Shown one piece after another: positions 6,053-8,193 of a DNA stretch of 8,193 nucleotides. Made by a program: the position numbers and the translations under genes. The notes under the pieces were generated by a model. It was given only the letters and a program-made list of their open reading frames with translations, searched no databases and had not been told where the DNA came from. Position 1 is the stretch's first letter. Each line of letters begins with the position of its first letter. This stretch comes from Planctomycetota bacterium (GTDB taxonomy: Bacteria > Planctomycetota > J058 > JARGOJ01): contig JARGOJ010000354.1 of the NCBI GenBank assembly GCA_029210225.1, forward strand, positions 1 to 8,193. Reading direction: 5' to 3'.

Positions 6053-7264
6053 TTAGTTTTTAGGATCCAAAGTTTTGTGTAGTTTTTTGTTCTGTGCGGC
6101 AAGACCAGCGAGTAATCCACCACCACCTGATTTCATGGGGCTGGGACGTGGTGACGTTCCCTGGCTTGAGCTTGGCGCCACGCTGCGCGCCCGCTCAACT
6201 CGGCCTCTCGTTTCACGAGTCGGTCGTGTTATAGACTTCGGTTGTTGAGCCATGGAAGCTTTAGCTTCTTCCAAACGAACAGCCGCTTTTGCGACTTCAA
6301 GGCTCGCCGTCCGAGCCGCTGTTTCTACGTGTTCCATTCGCGACAACAGGGCTGAAAGTTGGCCACCTATTTGACAAAGATTTTGTTGTTGGCCTTCCGA
6401 TAAATTTGTCAATGACCTCGTGGACAGCTCCATTTTCTCTAATCTCAGAAGCAATTGAGGATCGAGAACTGGATTGAAAACTTCTTCAAGATTCCTTTTC
6501 CCGCTCTTCTCTTGAACAATCCGCCAGGCTCGCTCTAGTTGCTTCTCACGCTTCGCGAAGTCACGACGCTCACCACGCAAGCGGCGACGCTCTTCATTAA
6601 GCTCAGCACGCTCCTCTAAAACCAAGAGCTGCTCGTCAGAGAGTTGTCCGGCCAAGCTCGAAAGCTCTCTACGATTGGCGATGAGGTCTCTGCGCTCACT
6701 CTCCAACAGCTCTTTATGCTGCTCAAAGGCCGCCTTTTGCTGCTCAAAGGTCTCACGCTCTTTATCGAAAGCCAATTGTTCAGCGAGGAAAGCCTCGCGC
6801 TCGGCTTCAAACTCAAAGCGTTCAGAAATTAATGTCTCGGTGGATTGATCGAGCTCAAGGCGTTGCTCAGTGAATCTTTGTTTATCACCGACTAGTGCTT
6901 GAAGGGCTTCATAGCGCTCCTGCAAGGCTGCGAAGTCTTGCTCTCGAGCATGGGCGGCCTTGACGGCGCGGAGATTGGCATCGCGTTCTTTTTCAAGGCT
7001 ACGCGCCTTACGGACAACGACACCCATCTCGTTCACTTGACCTTGTAGAAACTCGGCCCGCTGTTCACTTTGAGTCAATAACTTTTGGGCTTCCGCGACG
7101 TCGGATTCCGACCGTTCCAAAGCTCGTTGAAGATCACTCACAGTTGTTTCCTGATTTCCTGCCGGGGTGTTTCCACACCAAAGTGGCGTCAGCCCTGAAT
7201 TTGCGGAGAGCGGAGCGCGTCGATTGGGTGGAAGGTCGTGCCGGTCGTGGTGTCCCCAGTTCAT
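6053..7264 (-). CDS. Coiled-coil protein with basic C-terminal tail, candidate magnetosome-chain protein
   Basis: From ATG 7264 this is 403 residues. There is no ribosome binding site at that ATG, while GTG 7141 (Val42) has AGGA seven bases upstream, so a 362-residue form is quite possible; the coiled coil begins there. Residues about 42-260 are nearly continuous Glu/Arg/Gln/Leu heptads, including a run with Phe at 152, 159, 166, 173 and 180. After a short break (FNPVLDP) a second helical part spans about 268-345. The tail (350-390) is rich in Arg, Ser and Pro, then comes SGGGGLLAGLAAQNKKLHK. There is no signal peptide or membrane segment, so it is cytoplasmic. The stop is 29 bases before mamK, indicating one operon. 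Coiled-coil Mad proteins occur with mamK in non-alphaproteobacterial magnetotactic bacteria and are implicated in chain organisation. I infer a similar role but cannot assign a specific Mad name. Confidence 0.75.
   Translation of the reverse strand: MNWGHHDRHDLPPNRRAPLSANSGLTPLWCGNTPAGNQETTVSDLQRALERSESDVAEAQKLLTQSEQRAEFLQGQVNEMGVVVRKARSLEKERDANLRAVKAAHAREQDFAALQERYEALQALVGDKQRFTEQRLELDQSTETLISERFEFEAEREAFLAEQLAFDKERETFEQQKAAFEQHKELLESERRDLIANRRELSSLAGQLSDEQLLVLEERAELNEERRRLRGERRDFAKREKQLERAWRIVQEKSGKRNLEEVFNPVLDPQLLLRLEKMELSTRSLTNLSEGQQQNLCQIGGQLSALLSRMEHVETAARTASLEVAKAAVRLEEAKASMAQQPKSITRPTRETRGRVERARSVAPSSSQGTSPRPSPMKSGGGGLLAGLAAQNKKLHKTLDPKN
7147..7153 (-). promoter_or_regulatory. Ribosome binding site favouring GTG 7141 as start
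   Basis: On the minus strand CAGGAAA ends seven bases before GTG 7141-7139, which begins VSDLQRALERSE, the first coiled-coil residues. The longer ATG start at 7264 has no comparable site, and the 41 residues it would add (starting MNWGHHDRHD) look unstructured. If GTG is used, the gap to the upstream gene is 178 bases. Confidence 0.5.
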
Positions 7265-7319
7265 AATTAACTCGCGAATCTATGCCGTTCCTACGACCGT
7301 CAAAGAATCCTTAAATACC

Positions 7320-8193
7320 TTAGCCCAAGCGACGACGGCGATTAGTGCTGCGTCCGGAAGAACGCTGCTTGCCTGAGTTAAAAGAGAAGTCGTACGCCGA
7401 GCCCTCTTTCGAAGCTGTCCGCCCCCGATTCAAGCGGCGAGTCGCCGGACGCTTCACTGCGGCGGGCTCCCGAGTTGAGAGACGAGAGGTTCCCGACCGA
7501 GAAGGCTTCGCTTCCTCTTCCTCAACCTCAGGCTCAGGAGGATTCTTCAAGGTCTCGATTTCCTGGTCCCGTTCAGCGACAAGGGCCTTTTCCGATTCGA
7601 GCTCGGCTTCAAGAAGCTCAATCCGCTCTTTAAGTGAAACAATATCGGAGTCTCTCTCAAGGGTCTTGCGCTTGTGATTGGCAGCCAAGGTTCGGGACGC
7701 TTCTAGATCGCTCTTAAGCCGCTGCCCATCCTGACGGGAATCGTCGAGGTCTTTGAGCAGCTTGTCGCGGTTGGCTTCGAGCTCTGTTTGTGTGACGCGG
7801 AGATTGGTGATCTCTTCTTCGTAGCGCTCGCGAGCCAGCTCACTTTGAATCTTTAGGCCATCCAAGTCGACCTTCAGCTGATCGCGCCCGGTAATGAGGT
7901 GGCTGATATCTTCGATCGTGATCTTCTCACCGAAGGCCTTGGACCCTGCTGTAAGAACGGCATCCAAGCGGCCTGAGAGTTCGGCGCGCTCTGTCTCAAG
8001 CAAGCCTTTGAGGTGCTCAAGCTCGCTCTTGTCCCGGCGTAGGCGCTCAATCTCAATGAGGAGAAGTTCGACGCGCTTTTGGATGGACGACTTTTGAGTT
8101 TGCGCTTCGCCGGCGCCTTGCTCTTCAGCCATGACCTTAAGGACGTCTTCGAATTGGCGGCGAGTAATCACTTGGACTTCTTTAACGCCACGC
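7320..8193 (-). CDS. Coiled-coil protein with acidic linker and Arg/Ser-rich tail (5' end open)
   Basis: The frame runs to the right edge without a stop. GTG 8171 could start a 283-residue protein, but no clear ribosome binding site supports it, and the codons before it (RGVKEVQ) look coding, so the true start is probably outside the window. Counting from GTG 8171, residues about 30-70 and 93-209 are coiled coil (IERLRRDKSELEHLKGLLE; ERIELLEAELESEKALVAE), split by a non-heptad insert (GEKITIEDISHLITG). Then come an acidic linker (PPEPEVEEEE) and a strongly basic tail with RPATRRLNRGR, SAYDFSFNSG and a final NRRRRLG. It has no membrane segment or visible signal. It is first in a minus-strand block with the second coiled-coil gene and mamK, so a role in magnetosome chain or filament organisation is likely by context. 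An SMC-like or polarity scaffold is the main alternative. Confidence 0.75.
   Translation of the reverse strand, partial: RGVKEVQVITRRQFEDVLKVMAEEQGAGEAQTQKSSIQKRVELLLIEIERLRRDKSELEHLKGLLETERAELSGRLDAVLTAGSKAFGEKITIEDISHLITGRDQLKVDLDGLKIQSELARERYEEEITNLRVTQTELEANRDKLLKDLDDSRQDGQRLKSDLEASRTLAANHKRKTLERDSDIVSLKERIELLEAELESEKALVAERDQEIETLKNPPEPEVEEEEAKPSRSGTSRLSTREPAAVKRPATRRLNRGRTASKEGSAYDFSFNSGKQRSSGRSTNRRRRLG

Noticed and set aside
7345..7677. Plus-strand frame of 110 codons opposite the first coiled-coil gene
   Set aside because: The Ser/Arg-rich product is the expected antisense of Glu/Lys/Arg coiled-coil codons, and there is no ribosome binding site.
1..8193. tRNA, rRNA, CRISPR array or riboswitch
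   Set aside because: I saw no cloverleaf, ribosomal RNA segment, regularly spaced repeat array or known riboswitch core on either strand when reading through, although no folding program was available.

Overview
The window most likely comes from a magnetotactic bacterium. The evidence is a clearly MamK-like magnetosome actin gene at 6023-4946 (minus strand), preceded in the same direction by two genes for long coiled-coil proteins. The MamK-like sequence resembles what I recall of non-alphaproteobacterial MamK proteins (deltaproteobacterial, Nitrospirota and related groups). The exact phylum cannot be fixed from this window. Base composition is balanced, codon use looks similar across the genes, and most starts have recognisable Shine-Dalgarno sequences.

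Layout. 2-394 (+): 3' part of a cysteine-dioxygenase-like cupin, cut by the left edge. 504-857 (+): small putative lipoprotein. 1387-935 and 2861-1599 (both minus): two exported, lysine-rich, unrecognised proteins, the first convergent with the lipoprotein gene. 2862-3312: a 451-base gene-free spacer rich in palindromes and short repeats. 3313-3639 (+): a 108-residue orphan protein with a helix-turn-helix-like middle. 3640-3825: a short, strongly structured spacer. 4692-3826 (minus): a serine recombinase with Thr at the nucleophile position. 4693-4945: spacer. 8193-4946 (minus): the magnetosome-type block of coiled-coil protein 1 (5' end open at the window edge), coiled-coil protein 2 and mamK.

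How the genes may work together. MamK filaments position magnetosomes in a chain, and in non-alphaproteobacterial magnetotactic bacteria coiled-coil Mad proteins are associated with chain organisation. The two coiled-coil proteins here are therefore good candidates for MamK partners, but I cannot name them as specific Mad proteins. The mamK copy appears broken. The N-terminal ATP-binding segment and the remaining body lie in different frames, and about 18 conserved residues expected between them are absent, which suggests a deletion of about 53 bp, a pseudogene or a misassembly. The recombinase beside the block may relate to mobility of a magnetosome island, but its Ser-to-Thr change puts its activity in doubt. 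The left part (1-2861) looks like ordinary chromosome with envelope-directed proteins of unknown function.
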